Positions 44,192 through 44,512 of a stretch of 44,512 bases of DNA are shown in pieces. Below the pieces are notes generated by a model, which was given only the letters and a program-made list of their open reading frames with translations, was not told the DNA's origin and ran no database searches. A program made the translations under genes and the position numbers. Every line of letters begins with the position of its first letter. Position 1 is the stretch's first letter. The stretch lies in the NCBI GenBank assembly GCA_943704525.1, contig CALSCQ010003158.1, forward strand, positions 1 to 44,512, given 5' to 3'. This DNA comes from Pigoraptor vietnamica (lineage: Eukaryota > Opisthokonta > Filasterea).

Positions 44192-44512
44192 TCTCTCTCT
44201 CTCTCGCTCCACCCTTACCGAGTCGATGAGGGTTCATCCCCTGCAACTGCCTACTGAACTGCGGCCTCTTCCCACCTTGCTGCTCAAAGTATGTCCAGTG
44301 GGGATTGTCGTCGTGCACTCGGTACGCGCACTCTTCCGTCAGGGACAGCTTGCCCTCGAACGTCACGTTACGGTTCGATATGTTCATGCACCGCCTGTTG
44401 TAATCAATGACGGTTGTCTGAAGGAACGTAAAGTCGTAGAGGTTGATGGCACGGCGGAATGGTACTTCCAGATCTTCTTGAGATTGGCAAGGGAGATGGT
44501 CTCGCGCCCGGC
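40094..44512 (-). CDS. PRELI/MSF1 - membrane helices - PX - PH - DUF547 protein (5' partial)
   Basis: Minus-strand exons 44512-44276 (partial), 44009-43728, 43581-41861, 41721-40871 and about 40727-40094 close in frame to about 1240 visible residues. The first two exons give LSLTEECAYRVHDDNPHWTY, then FEQQG, then VEKYSLKSYDKNTAQGRTLD, matching the C-terminal half of PRELI/MSF1 phospholipid-transfer domains (E-x-C-x-Y-x-x-H-x-x-N-P-x-W-T-x-x-E-Q; E-K-x-x-x-x-x-x-x-N-x-x-x-G-R). Exon three adds an acidic linker, two close hydrophobic segments (LYALGIALWVVLAHM; GHATAAVVAISSLFFELIS), a PX domain (VRYMQLDDFSVLDRTYRQL) and the start of a PH domain (IKEGLLCRARLRTAWRDEWA). Exons four and five finish PH and carry DUF547 (HPCQLAREILVSSL, SHTEALAFFLNVFHGLVAHA, EPLVNFVLNTGTYSSPSRVW). 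PX and PH bind phosphoinositides, PRELI moves phosphatidic acid or phosphatidylserine; DUF547 function is unknown. Confidence 0.75.
44155..44212. repeat. (CT)n-(CA)n-(CT)n microsatellite
   Basis: The tract lies in the intron after the PRELI exon and is followed by GAGTCGATG, a copy of the dispersed motif also seen next to (CT)n at 27534. Confidence 0.9.

Overview
The window is nuclear DNA of a unicellular eukaryote. It is GC-rich (by eye). Its genes carry many short introns with GTGCGT, GTGGGT or GTGAGT donors and CAG acceptors. Many introns and gaps hold (GT)n/(CA)n tracts. The genes are eukaryotic families: a peroxin, a RasGEF-PH protein, a TTL-family ligase and an AAAP transporter. I cannot name the species. 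There are no operons, and I saw no rRNA, tRNA, CRISPR array or viral element.

Left part (1-11.7 kb): the 3' end of a PEX6-like AAA ATPase (+), a DUF4604/KIAA1143-like protein (-), a decayed F-box/LRR gene (+), a vacuolar-type amino acid transporter (+), a membrane protein fused to a spermidine-synthase-like domain (-), and a small one-TM protein (-). About 1.7 kb of odd non-coding DNA (9.75-11.4 kb), unusually rich in CCGG and CAGT/ACTG words, follows.

Middle part (11.7-27 kb): a five-domain RNA-repair protein (2H phosphoesterase, TPR, dual-specificity phosphatase, RNA ligase, polynucleotide kinase), a multi-pass membrane protein, a METTL21-like methyltransferase, a small unknown gene, an F-box protein with twelve 20-residue DVSALG repeats, a TTL-family protein with a signal anchor, and a secreted NTF2/SnoaL-like protein. 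A segmental duplication links 20.3-22.9 kb with 25.5-26.9 kb. In the first copy the NTF2-like gene is broken up by many short insertions built from CCGG and CAGT/ACTG. In the second copy that gene is intact, but the F-box gene has lost its repeats.

Right part (27-44.5 kb): a RalGPS-like RasGEF-PH protein (+), a multi-exon coiled-coil protein (-), a membrane-bound family 2 glycosyltransferase (+), and a large protein truncated by the window edge that combines a PRELI/MSF1-type lipid-transfer domain, membrane helices, PX, PH and DUF547 (-).

The genes do not form one pathway. The items most worth pursuing are the insertion-riddled duplicate and its word-biased sister block, the one-polypeptide RNA repair machine, and the PRELI-PX-PH-DUF547 protein. 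Exon models were built by hand from splice signals and reading-frame phase. Where I say the phases close, every exon join keeps frame; single-base coordinate errors are possible.
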